A stretch of 7,662 nt of DNA from the NCBI GenBank assembly GCA_003242675.1, contig QGVE01000126.1:1-7662 (forward strand), given 5' to 3'. Of the stretch, positions 1-5,851 are shown one piece after another (within the stretch, counting starts at the first letter, position 1; each line of letters begins with the position of its first letter). The DNA is from Bacillota bacterium (lineage in GTDB: Bacteria; Bacillota_E; Symbiobacteriia; Symbiobacteriales; Symbiobacteriaceae). A model generated the notes under the pieces. It was not told the origin of the DNA, did not search any database, and was given only the letters and a program-made list of their open reading frames with translations. The position numbers were made by a program, and so were the translations under genes.

Positions 1-516
1 CATCCGCACCGCGAGGTAGGGCTGGTAGAACTCGTTGAGCCGGCCGGGGAACACGACCAGCCGCTCCCGGTCGGGGCCGGGCGTGAGCTCGGCGATCACC
101 CGGTTGATCAGGGTGTGGTCGTAGGGGAAGCCGGCGGCGGCCACCTGGGCGCGCGACCCCGCGGGCAGGTACCGCTCGCCCCAGGGGACCATGGACGGGT
201 TGGTGACCAGGATCGCCGCCAGGGAGGGGTGGCGGTAGATCCAGAGGTCGGCGGGATCGTAGGCGTTGGTGAAGGGGTTCCAGATGTCGTGTTCATGGAT
301 GATGACGTGCTCCGGCGGCTCGGCCGCCTCCAGCAGCTGCTTCTGCACGGTGTAGCGGGTGAAGAACACCGGGCCCCGGGGCCGCTCGGGCATGCGGGTC
401 GAATATTCGTACGGCACCCCCGCCTCATCCAGCCCCCGGCGGAGCCCGGCGAGGAAGTTGGGATACCAAGCCGTCGGGTCGTGCGGGTCGTACACGATGT
501 GCAGCACCGTCATCAT
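1..516 (-). CDS. Glycosyltransferase-like protein, N-terminal part (runs off the left edge)
   Basis: The minus frame is open from the ATG pair at 516-511 to the window edge, giving about 171 residues without a stop. The product starts MMTVLHIVYDPHDP, a beta-strand start like the first Rossmann strand of GT-B glycosyltransferases. A HEHDIWNPF stretch follows near residue 80, and at the cut end there is VVFPGRLNEFYQPYLAVRM, which resembles the opening of the second GT-B domain (a FPGRL-type strand and loop). No signal peptide or membrane segment is visible. The start is ambiguous: a GGAAAGG directly abuts the first ATG, so the second ATG (513) or a GTG at 507 would be better spaced. The gene diverges from the thioredoxin gene. 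The family call rests on a partial sequence and pattern resemblance; the sugar donor and acceptor are unknown. Confidence 0.5.
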   Translation of the reverse strand, partial: MMTVLHIVYDPHDPTAWYPNFLAGLRRGLDEAGVPYEYSTRMPERPRGPVFFTRYTVQKQLLEAAEPPEHVIIHEHDIWNPFTNAYDPADLWIYRHPSLAAILVTNPSMVPWGERYLPAGSRAQVAAAGFPYDHTLINRVIAELTPGPDRERLVVFPGRLNEFYQPYLAVRM

Positions 517-521
517 CCTTT

Positions 522-551
522 CCGACAGGAGATCCTTCAACGGCTTATAGT
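522..551 (+). promoter_or_regulatory. Candidate promoter for the thioredoxin-like gene
   Basis: CCGACA at 522-527 (4 of 6 to TTGACA) and TATAGT at 546-551 (5 of 6 to TATAAT) are separated by 18 bases. This is the most AT-rich patch in the divergent gap. Transcription would begin near 558 and leave a leader of about 135 bases before the start codon at 693. On the opposite strand the same patch reads TACTATAA and could also serve the glycosyltransferase-like gene. Both are pattern-based guesses. Confidence 0.35.
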
Positions 552-579
552 AAAGCATTTCCTTCGCCTCGGGGCTCCG

Positions 580-641
580 GTTTCCTGCGGGTGTCCGGCC
601 ATACCGCAGCGGGGTATGGGGGCGTCTCTAAAGCAGGAAAC
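580..641 (+). other. Nested inverted repeats in the thioredoxin gene leader
   Basis: GTTTCCTGC at 580-588 is the exact reverse complement of GCAGGAAAC at 633-641, a 9-bp outer stem. Inside it, CCATACC (599-605) pairs exactly with GGTATGG (613-619) around a 7-base loop. The two stems could form one branched structure in RNA, or the inner dyad could be a protein binding site in DNA. No known riboswitch was recognised. Confidence 0.45.
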
Positions 642-643
642 GA

Positions 644-674
644 GTCCTCCGCCGGCCGCGCGGCCGGCGGGGAC
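644..674 (+). other. Very stable GC hairpin just upstream of the thioredoxin gene ribosome binding site
   Basis: Positions 649-670 are a perfect 22-base palindrome. As RNA it gives a 9-bp all-GC stem (649-657 with 662-670) around a GCGC loop. It is extended by GTCC (644-647) pairing with GGAC (671-674) across a one-base bulge. The Shine-Dalgarno sequence (AGGAGGAGGG, 675-684) follows at once. With no T-tract it is not a typical terminator, and it may affect translation initiation or mRNA stability. Confidence 0.5.
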
Positions 675-692
675 AGGAGGAGGGAATGGGCC

Positions 693-1019
693 ATGCAGCG
701 GCTGACTGCGGAAACCTTCGATGAGGCCGTGCGCACGCACCCGCACCTGATCGTGAACTTCTCCGCCGACTGGTGCCCCGACTGCCGGCGGATCAAGGAC
801 GCCTACGCCGCGTTCCCCGAGCGGTTCCCCGAGATCGCGTTCGCGGTGGTCGACACCGAGGAGAGCCCGGACCTGGCCGAGCGGTTCGACGTGCGGGGCA
901 TCCCGTCGCTCCTGGTCTTCCGGAACGGCGAGCTCGTCGACCGGCTGTACAGCCGGGACGCCAAGACGGTGCAGCAGGTCGAGGCGTTCGTCGCCCGGCA
1001 GCTGCCCGTCTCGCGGTGA
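693..1019 (+). CDS. Thioredoxin-like protein with WCPDC active site
   Basis: A 108-residue single-domain thioredoxin fold, about the usual length of a thioredoxin. The redox motif FSADWCPDC spans residues 23-31, with C28 and C31 as the likely dithiol pair. The cis-proline loop is VRGIPS at 67-72, followed by LLVFRNGELVD, the usual strand and turn. WCPDC replaces the WCGPC of canonical thioredoxin, as in several Bacillus-type thioredoxin-like proteins, so the redox potential and partners probably differ. There is no signal peptide, so it is cytoplasmic and likely reduces protein disulfides. The start is the ATG at 693, 8-12 bases after AGGAGGAGGG (675-684); the frame stays open upstream to 591, but that extension crosses the palindrome and lacks thioredoxin character. 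The flavin oxidoreductase follows after 39 bases, so the two are probably cotranscribed. Confidence 0.9.
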   Translation: MQRLTAETFDEAVRTHPHLIVNFSADWCPDCRRIKDAYAAFPERFPEIAFAVVDTEESPDLAERFDVRGIPSLLVFRNGELVDRLYSRDAKTVQQVEAFVARQLPVSR

Positions 1020-1034
1020 TACCGGGCCCCGGTA
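1020..1034. repeat. 15-base palindrome between the thioredoxin and oxidoreductase genes
   Basis: TACCGGG and CCCGGTA flank a single C, starting directly after the thioredoxin stop codon. The centre is too tight for a good RNA hairpin with full pairing, so it could be an operator-like dyad, or chance in GC-rich DNA. Confidence 0.25.
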
Positions 1035-1058
1035 CATCGTCCCACGGGAGATGAGGGC

Positions 1059-2102
1059 TTGGAACTGGGAATCTACAGCTTCGTCGAGACGACGCCGGAC
1101 CCTGTGACCGGCGTCCGCGTGAGCCCGGAGGAGCGGGTGCGCCACCTGCTCGAAGAGATCGAGCTGGCCGACCAGGTGGGACTGGACGTCTTCGGCATCG
1201 GCGAGCACCACAGGCCGGAGTACGTCGCCTCAGCCCCCGCGGTGATCCTCGCGGCCGCGGCCGCCCGCACGAAGCGCATCCGGCTGACCAGCGCCGTCAC
1301 GGTGCTCAGCTCCGACGACCCGGTCCGGGTCTTCCAGCAGTTCGCCACGCTGGACCTGATCTCGGGCGGAAGGGCCGAGATCATGGTGGGGCGCGGCTCC
1401 TTCATCGAGTCGTTCCCGCTCTTCGGGTACGACCTCAGCGACTACGACGCGCTGTTTGAAGAGAAGCTCAACCTCCTGCTGCGCCTGCGCGAGGCCGAGC
1501 ACATCACCTGGGAGGGCCGGTTCCGCCCGGCGCTCACCGGCCAGGGGGTCTATCCCCGCCCGGTGCAGGAGAAGATCCCCATCTGGGTGGCGGTGGGGGG
1601 CACCCCGCACTCGGCGGTGCGGGCCGGCGCCCTGGGCCTGCCCATGGCCCTGGCGATCATCGGCGGGCTGCCCGAGCGCTTCCGGCCGCTGGTGGAGCTG
1701 CACCGGAAGGCGGCGGTGATGAACGGCCACGAACCGCCGCCGCTCAGCATCAACTCCCACGGGTTCATCGCCGACCGCTCGCAGGACGCCGCCGACCTGG
1801 CCTTCCCGGCGTTCAAGGCCGTGATGGACCAGCTGGGCCGGGAGCGGGGCTGGCCGCCGATGACCCGGGCCCAGTTTGAGGCGTCCCGCAGCCTGCGGGG
1901 GGCGGACTTCGTCGGCAGCCCCCAGGAGGTGGCGGAGAAGATCCTGTACCAGCACGAGCTCTTCGGCCACCAGCGGTTCCTCCTGCAGCTCACCGTCGGC
2001 AGCCTGCCCCACGACAAGGTCCTGCGGGCGATCGAGCTTTTTGGCACGAAGGTGGCCCCCGTGGTGCGGAAGGAGGTCGCACGGAAGAAGGGGAAGGCGT
2101 AG
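1059..2102 (+). CDS. LLM-class (luciferase-like) flavin-dependent oxidoreductase
   Basis: A 347-residue TIM-barrel protein of the bacterial luciferase-like monooxygenase superfamily. Diagnostic segments are ELGIYSF at the start, [15 protein letters not shown] (41-55), [33 protein letters not shown] (73-105; quoted by its key parts [11 protein letters not shown] and LDLISGGR), the VGRGSF loop (110-115), and [12 protein letters not shown] (174-184). The overall pattern resembles the LLM subgroup typified by the Agrobacterium structure 2I7G, whose members mostly occur in species without coenzyme F420, so FMN is the likelier cofactor. The substrate is unknown. The start is a TTG at 1059 with GGGAG about 8 bases upstream (1046-1050); no in-frame ATG fits the domain start. 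The C-terminus is lysine/arginine-rich ([11 protein letters not shown]). It probably shares a transcript with the thioredoxin-like gene, suggesting a redox or stress role. Confidence 0.88.
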   Translation: MELGIYSFVETTPDPVTGVRVSPEERVRHLLEEIELADQVGLDVFGIGEHHRPEYVASAPAVILAAAAARTKRIRLTSAVTVLSSDDPVRVFQQFATLDLISGGRAEIMVGRGSFIESFPLFGYDLSDYDALFEEKLNLLLRLREAEHITWEGRFRPALTGQGVYPRPVQEKIPIWVAVGGTPHSAVRAGALGLPMALAIIGGLPERFRPLVELHRKAAVMNGHEPPPLSINSHGFIADRSQDAADLAFPAFKAVMDQLGRERGWPPMTRAQFEASRSLRGADFVGSPQEVAEKILYQHELFGHQRFLLQLTVGSLPHDKVLRAIELFGTKVAPVVRKEVARKKGKA

Positions 2103-2174
2103 GTCTCCACGGCGACCACGGACGGTCCCGGTGACCGCAACCCGTGCCGCGACCGCTGATCCTGAACTTTGACT

Positions 2175-2202
2175 GAGCCCTGCGGCGTTGACCGCAGGGC
2201 TC
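2175..2202. terminator. Hairpin between convergent genes, probable bidirectional terminator
   Basis: GAGCCCTGCGG (2175-2185) pairs perfectly with CCGCAGGGCTC (2192-2202) around a 6-base loop. It lies between the ends of two convergent genes (stops at 2102 and 2207). No clear T-tract follows on either strand, so efficiency is uncertain, but position and stem length fit a terminator. Confidence 0.65.
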
Positions 2203-2206
2203 TCGG

Positions 2207-2770
2207 TCACTGCGGGGTGATGCGGTACCAGATGCGCTTGAGGAATCCGCGGGCGTCCGGGGCGTCCACCTGGCGCACAATGGTGGGCCGCCGGCCGGTG
2301 CACCGCCACTGGTAGACGGTCGCCCGGCCCGTCACGACGGCCGGGATGTTGTCCGCGCCCGGGTTCGCGCGGCAGAAGCGCCACATGGCCGCCGTCGGGA
2401 TCCGCCGTGTGTCCGCCTTCGCCTGGCAGGGCAGATTGGCGCCGACGAAGCAGGCATACACCTTCCCGTCCATGCAGCGCCAGAAGGTGGACCGGCGGAG
2501 CTGGTCACGCGGCACGTCCTCCGGCAGGCCGGCGGCCCGGATGAGCCCCTCCATCACGGCGTCGGGCACCGGGGGCCCCGTCCAGCGCGAGTCGGGCCGG
2601 TCCACCGTGCCCACGGCCGCACAGTAGGCAAAGGGATCGGCATGCTGTGCCGCGGCGGAGCGGCCGAACGCATCGGCGGGCTGTGCGGCGGCGGAGCGGC
2701 CGAACGGGAAGGCCAGCAGGGTGGCGAGCAGCAGCAGGATTGGCAAACGTAGCTGTGTTGCGTGGTTCAT
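2207..2770 (-). CDS. Secreted six-cysteine protein of unknown function
   Basis: A 187-residue protein with a signal peptide (MNHATQLRLPILLLLATLLAF) and an AAA-Q cleavage-like site. Residues 23-46 are a tandem repeat of 12 residues, FGRSAAAQPADA then FGRSAAAQHADP, so there are two candidate cleavage sites. The mature domain runs from about 46 to 187 and holds six cysteines (50, 99, 107, 115, 133, 157), which suggests three disulfides. Distinctive segments are DPFAYCAAVGTVD, STFWRCMDGKVYACFVGANLPC, WRFCRANP and VTGRATVYQWRCTGR. It resembles uncharacterised conserved proteins seen in Proteobacteria and other groups, from memory; no function is assigned. The start is the ATG at 2770, with GAGGAGG at 2783-2777 at good spacing; the longer frame to 2836 would bury the signal peptide. 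It converges with the flavin oxidoreductase and diverges from the regulator. Confidence 0.85.
   Translation of the reverse strand: MNHATQLRLPILLLLATLLAFPFGRSAAAQPADAFGRSAAAQHADPFAYCAAVGTVDRPDSRWTGPPVPDAVMEGLIRAAGLPEDVPRDQLRRSTFWRCMDGKVYACFVGANLPCQAKADTRRIPTAAMWRFCRANPGADNIPAVVTGRATVYQWRCTGRRPTIVRQVDAPDARGFLKRIWYRITPQ
2633..2704 (-). repeat. 36-base tandem duplication inside the secreted protein gene
   Basis: Two 36-base units (2669-2704 and 2633-2668) encode FGRSAAAQ-x-AD-x twice. A 27-base core (2644-2670 and 2680-2706) differs at only one position, so the duplication is recent or kept homogeneous. Confidence 0.85.
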
Positions 2771-2850
2771 GACCAACCTCCTCGCGTTCAGTCTTTCCCT
2801 GGGACCGGCGCAGCACACATGGCCCCAAGGAACCACGTACCGATGGAGGA

Positions 2851-2880
2851 TTGACCCGCTTTTCGCACAAGGGCTACGTT
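2851..2880 (+). promoter_or_regulatory. Candidate promoter for the Crp/Fnr regulator
   Basis: TTGACC at 2851-2856 is 5 of 6 to the -35 consensus, and TACGTT at 2875-2880 is a weak -10 at 18-base spacing. If it is used, the TTG at 2851 is promoter rather than start codon, and translation would begin at the GTG at 2923. This is weak evidence because the -10 is poor. Confidence 0.25.
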
Positions 2881-2922
2881 GGTGCTAGGCGGAAAGCCCT
2901 GGAAAGTGCGGGTGGTGTCTCG

Positions 2923-3642
2923 GTGCAGCATCAGGAGAGCCTGCCGCAGCAGTGTGCGACCTGCCCGGTGCGCAGCCACGGCGCGCCGGTCTGCTGGCGC
3001 GAGCTGCAGGCGCAGCGGGCTATCCTGGAGGCGCGCGGCGTCCCGCGCCGCCTGGCGCCGGGCGAGGTCCTCTACCGGCAGGGCGACCCGGCGCGCGGGT
3101 GGTGGCTGGTGCGCCGGGGCCAGGTGCTCGAGTACGTGGTGGACCGCGCGGGGCGGGAGCAGATCGTTCGCATCGCGCCGGCCGGCAGCGTCTGCGGCCT
3201 GTCGGGCCTGGGCAGCACGTCGGCCCACTGGGCCACCGCCCGGGCGGGGCGGAGGGGGGCCGACGTCTGCTTCGTCTCCCGGGAGCGGGCCGAGCGGCTG
3301 GCCGAGGAGAATCCGGCGATCTTCCACGCCCTGATGGCCGGTCTGGCCGAGGAGATCCGCATGGCCTACCACATGCTGCACGGGCTCTCCATGCTCCCCA
3401 CCCGGAGCGCCATCGCGCAGGTGCTGCTCTCCGCTGCGGAGTGCACGGACCGGGGCGAGTCGGTCATCACCCTCTCCCGCAGCGAGATCGCCTCCATGGT
3501 GGGTGTGGCCCCGGAGACCGTCGTGCGGGTCCTGGGCGAGTTCCGCGCCGCGGGGCTGATCGGCGACCGCGGCCGCAGCCGCATCATGCTGCTTGATCCT
3601 TGCGGGCTACACGCCGTCGCCGAAGGTCTAGACGGCGGATAG
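2923..3642 (+). CDS. Crp/Fnr-family transcriptional regulator with N-terminal cysteine cluster
   Basis: A 239-residue protein in the family's normal size range. From this start, cysteines C11, C14 and C24 (CATCPVRSHGAPVC) form an FNR-like N-terminal cluster; C91 (GSVCGLSG) or C116 could be a fourth ligand. The cyclic-nucleotide-binding-type beta roll spans about 37-125 (LAPGEVLYRQGDPARGWWLVRRG). A long dimer helix (about 130-170) precedes the winged helix-turn-helix, LSRSEIASMVGVAPETVVRVLGEF (184-207, quoted by parts). In the recognition helix E198 and R202 match the E and R of the FNR ExxSR motif, but serine is valine. The start is uncertain: a TTG at 2851 has GGAGGA abutting it, whereas the GTG at 2923 has GGTGG 7 bases upstream and suits the domain start. 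A perfect FNR box lies 10 bases past the stop, so it probably controls the downstream operon in response to oxygen or NO. Confidence 0.88.
   Translation: MQHQESLPQQCATCPVRSHGAPVCWRELQAQRAILEARGVPRRLAPGEVLYRQGDPARGWWLVRRGQVLEYVVDRAGREQIVRIAPAGSVCGLSGLGSTSAHWATARAGRRGADVCFVSRERAERLAEENPAIFHALMAGLAEEIRMAYHMLHGLSMLPTRSAIAQVLLSAAECTDRGESVITLSRSEIASMVGVAPETVVRVLGEFRAAGLIGDRGRSRIMLLDPCGLHAVAEGLDGG
3612..3637 (+). other. Small inverted repeat at the end of the regulator gene
   Basis: CGCCGTC (3612-3618) pairs with GACGGCG (3631-3637) around a 12-base loop, overlapping the last codons. There is no T-tract; it is a weak candidate for a 3' end structure of the regulator mRNA. Confidence 0.2.
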
Positions 3643-3651
3643 ATACCGATC

Positions 3652-3665
3652 TTGATGTGGATCAA
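3652..3665. promoter_or_regulatory. Perfect FNR/DNR-type box (TTGATGTGGATCAA)
   Basis: The site matches the TTGAT-N4-ATCAA consensus of FNR, ANR and DNR at all ten defined positions, in AT-poor surroundings. It sits between the Crp/Fnr gene and the membrane-protein operon, 82 bases before the first start codon. An activating (class II) position centred at -41.5 would put the transcription start near 3700, with the -10 near 3688-3693 (ACACTG, a weak match). The site is seen directly; use by the adjacent regulator is inferred. Confidence 0.85.
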
Positions 3666-3676
3666 TGCACGAATTT

Positions 3677-3709
3677 CGCCGGCTGCCACACTGGAAGTGA
3701 CAGCCGGCG
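3677..3709. promoter_or_regulatory. Dyad over the presumed core promoter, alternative hairpin downstream
   Basis: CGCCGGCTG (3677-3685) and CAGCCGGCG (3701-3709) form a 9-bp inverted repeat; inside it CACT (3689-3692) pairs with AGTG (3696-3699). A second stem, CCGGCGC (3704-3710) with GCGCCGG (3715-3721), shares 3704-3709, so the two are mutually exclusive. It could terminate regulator transcription (no T-tract), act as a second operator, or be a leader structure. Confidence 0.4.
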
Positions 3710-3747
3710 CTGTCGCGCCGGTGAGCACCCACGCAGGAGGGATCGCG

Positions 3748-4380
3748 ATGACCCTGTTCGACAAGGTCCTGCTCCTCATCACGGGGCTCACCGCCCTCTA
3801 CATGGTGTGGCGATTCTACCGGGATCTGCAGTCGGGTGACCGTCCACGCCAGTCCGCCATCCTTTACATCCTGTCATTCGCCGTCCTGCTGGCCTCGGGG
3901 CTCCTCCTCATCGCCTTCGGCTACGACATCCTGCCCCATCCCCTGGTCGTGGTGGTCGCCAGCCTGATCCCCGTGACCCTGGCGGGCGGGCTCGTCGCCG
4001 AGCACAAGCCGGACCAGGCCCGGCTGTACGGCATCTTCGCCGTGGTCGGGATGCTCGCCCTCGCCGTCACCCGCTTCACCGGTCCCCGCGCCCTCTCCAT
4101 CCTCACGCTGATCCTCGTGCACGGCGTGGCCGGGCTCATCATCTTCGGCCTGCCCCTCTGGTACAGCTACAAGCGGCTCGCCCCGCGGGGCTTCGCCTGG
4201 GTCGGCGTAGGCGGCGCCCTGATCGGCATCGGCGGCATCGCCCTCGCCTTCCTGAAGGCCGGCCGCCCGATCCTGCCCGCCGAGGTCATCTTCCTGATCC
4301 TGGCCCCGCTGCTGCTCCTCATGACGGCCAGCTTCGCCGCAGGCTTCCTGACCGGGGGCACGCCCAGCAAGGGGAGTTGA
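3748..4380 (+). CDS. 7-TM integral membrane protein, first gene of the FNR-box operon
   Basis: A 210-residue, very hydrophobic protein with about seven predicted membrane segments (roughly 5-22, 37-58, 63-83, 92-109, 116-138, 149-169, 178-200). It has no signal peptide or soluble domain. Histidines are H64 (DILPHP) at a membrane edge, H86 (AEHKPDQ) in a loop and H125 (LILVHGVAG) within segment 5; H125 could be a heme or metal ligand, but that is speculation. I do not recognise a family. The start is the ATG at 3748 with CAGGAGGG ending 6 bases upstream; a frame extending to 3652 would cross the FNR box and dyad. The next gene starts 4 bases after its stop, so it is probably a partner subunit or assembly factor of the 12-TM protein. 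Confidence 0.85.
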   Translation: MTLFDKVLLLITGLTALYMVWRFYRDLQSGDRPRQSAILYILSFAVLLASGLLLIAFGYDILPHPLVVVVASLIPVTLAGGLVAEHKPDQARLYGIFAVVGMLALAVTRFTGPRALSILTLILVHGVAGLIIFGLPLWYSYKRLAPRGFAWVGVGGALIGIGGIALAFLKAGRPILPAEVIFLILAPLLLLMTASFAAGFLTGGTPSKGS

Positions 4381-4384
4381 TCAC

Positions 4385-5851
4385 ATGCGGTCTGCGCCCA
4401 GCCGGCTCCGCTACCTTTTCACCTCCACGCGCGGCCTGGTCCTGCTGGCCGTCGGCCTTACTGCCCTGGTGACGGCGGTCTGGAGCACGCTCTCCGGCCC
4501 GATGGTGGAGTGGGGCGTGAAGGACTTCGTCGTCCGCACCTTGGGCATGCGGCTGGTCGAGGCCGAGCGGGAGGGGCGGATCATCACCCTCTACCACTCG
4601 ATCGCCTTCGCCGTGGTGGCCGTGCTGGTCTACCTCATCACGGACCTGGTCCCCATGCGGCCCGGCCAGCGCGCCCAGATCAACGGCACCATCACGGTGG
4701 GCTACATCCTGGCCATGGTTTCCGGCCTCATCTTCGGCTACTTCAGCCGCAACTGGGTCTTCCACGGCCTCTTCCTGGTGGCGCAGGCGCTGATTTTCTA
4801 CGCCGGCTGCCTTTTGGCGGCGGCCCTTTGGCCCTGGGGGCGGGAGTTCCGCCAGGCGGATCCGGCCTACGCCCGCACCCGCGGCGGGGTGGATCTGGAG
4901 CGGGTAGCCTTCTTCGTCATGGCGGTGGCGGCGCTGGGTTCCGCCGCCCTGGGCGCCGCCGCCGGGGCCTTCTTCGGCAACGGGTTCCAGTCGTTCCTGG
5001 CCGAGGACCTGGTGCGGGAGCCGGTGAAGACCGCACTGCAGAAGGCGGTCACCGGCCACCTGCACATCATGCTGACCCTGATCTGCATCGCCACGGCGCT
5101 CATCATCGGTCGGTGGTTCGACTTCAAGGGCATCCTGCACAAGATCGCCATGCCGCTCCTGATTGCCGGCACCGTGGTGGTCACGCTCGGCGCCTGGTCC
5201 GTGGTCGTCACGCCCCACGCGCACACGATCATCTACGTGGGCTCCGTCCTGGTGATGCTGGCCGCCCTGCTGCTGGTGATCTACGGCTGGCTGCGGCTGA
5301 TCCGGGAGCGCACGGCGGAGCTGGGGCTCACGCGGCCTTCGCCGGGGCAGAAGCTGGCGGCCCTGCTCTACGACCCGCTGCGCTTCGGGGCGCTCTGGCA
5401 GATGGTCTACATGAACTTCGTCGTCACGGCCGTCGGCATCTTCATGGCCATCCGGCTGGACGAGATCTTCCGGGTGTGGCCGCACCGGGAGGAGCGGATC
5501 GCCCTCACCGGCCACTGGCACGCCCTGTCGCTCCTCACGGCCACCATCCTGCTCTGCTACTTCGCCGACATGATGGGGCTCCGGGGCCGCATCCGCCGGT
5601 GGTTCGGCTGGGTGCTGATCGTGGCCTCGGACGTGGCCTTGGCCGGCGCGACGCTGTTCTCGATCAAGCGGCTGTTCGTGACGGAGTACGGCCAGCAGGT
5701 CATGGTCAACTGGACGATGCTGGCCATCGACTTCGGCCTCGGGGCGATCCTGGTCACGCTGGCCCTGCTTCTCCTCTGGCGGCTGGCCGACCTCTTCCGG
5801 CCAGGCGGCCGCTGGGCGGCGGAGGCCGACGAGGAGGTGACGGCGGAATGA
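4385..5851 (+). CDS. 12-TM membrane protein with paired histidines, possibly a divergent heme-copper oxidase-like subunit
   Basis: A 488-residue protein with twelve predicted membrane segments, the count and approximate size of heme-copper oxidase (HCO) subunit I. Histidines sit at segment edges: H71 (TLYHSIAF) in segment 2, H225 and H227 (VTGHLHIML) in segment 6, H278 and H280 (TPHAHTIIY) at the segment 7/8 junction, and H377 and H379 (LTGHWHALS) in segment 10. HCO proteins ligate hemes and CuB with histidines in helices 2, 6, 7 and 10, including an HxH in helix 10. The canonical HPEVY and adjacent HH motifs are absent, so this is not an ordinary oxidase or NorB. Heme binding is inferred from this pattern and from the heme O synthase-like gene downstream. 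The start at 4385 has AAGGGGAG (4369-4376) 8 bases upstream. The stop overlaps the next start (ATGA), indicating translational coupling. Confidence 0.82.
   Translation: MRSAPSRLRYLFTSTRGLVLLAVGLTALVTAVWSTLSGPMVEWGVKDFVVRTLGMRLVEAEREGRIITLYHSIAFAVVAVLVYLITDLVPMRPGQRAQINGTITVGYILAMVSGLIFGYFSRNWVFHGLFLVAQALIFYAGCLLAAALWPWGREFRQADPAYARTRGGVDLERVAFFVMAVAALGSAALGAAAGAFFGNGFQSFLAEDLVREPVKTALQKAVTGHLHIMLTLICIATALIIGRWFDFKGILHKIAMPLLIAGTVVVTLGAWSVVVTPHAHTIIYVGSVLVMLAALLLVIYGWLRLIRERTAELGLTRPSPGQKLAALLYDPLRFGALWQMVYMNFVVTAVGIFMAIRLDEIFRVWPHREERIALTGHWHALSLLTATILLCYFADMMGLRGRIRRWFGWVLIVASDVALAGATLFSIKRLFVTEYGQQVMVNWTMLAIDFGLGAILVTLALLLLWRLADLFRPGGRWAAEADEEVTAE

Noticed and set aside
580..674. A 5S rRNA fragment or known riboswitch in the thioredoxin leader
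   Set aside because: No conserved 5S or riboswitch core was recognised; only inverted repeats can be supported.
115..705. A 196-codon plus-strand open frame antisense to the glycosyltransferase-like gene
   Set aside because: It overlaps the better minus-strand protein and runs through the structured intergenic region; Gly/Arg/Val-rich with no recognisable domain.
1051..1107. A short ATG frame just before the flavin oxidoreductase gene as a leader peptide
   Set aside because: It starts in a different frame, soon ends and overlaps the real TTG start without its own clear role; probably chance.
1230..2384. A 384-codon minus-strand open frame antisense to the flavin oxidoreductase
   Set aside because: Low-complexity Arg/Gly/Pro/His translation with no domain; a GC-driven antisense shadow that also crosses the terminator hairpin.
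4319..5521. A 400-codon minus-strand open frame antisense to the 12-TM gene
   Set aside because: Its His/Gln/Asp/Arg-rich composition mirrors the membrane-protein codons on the other strand; no motif or convincing ribosome binding site.
4385..5851. Calling the 12-TM protein cytochrome oxidase subunit I or NorB outright
   Set aside because: The HPEVY and adjacent HH signatures are absent and no subunit II or cytochrome c is nearby; only the general topology and histidine placement agree.
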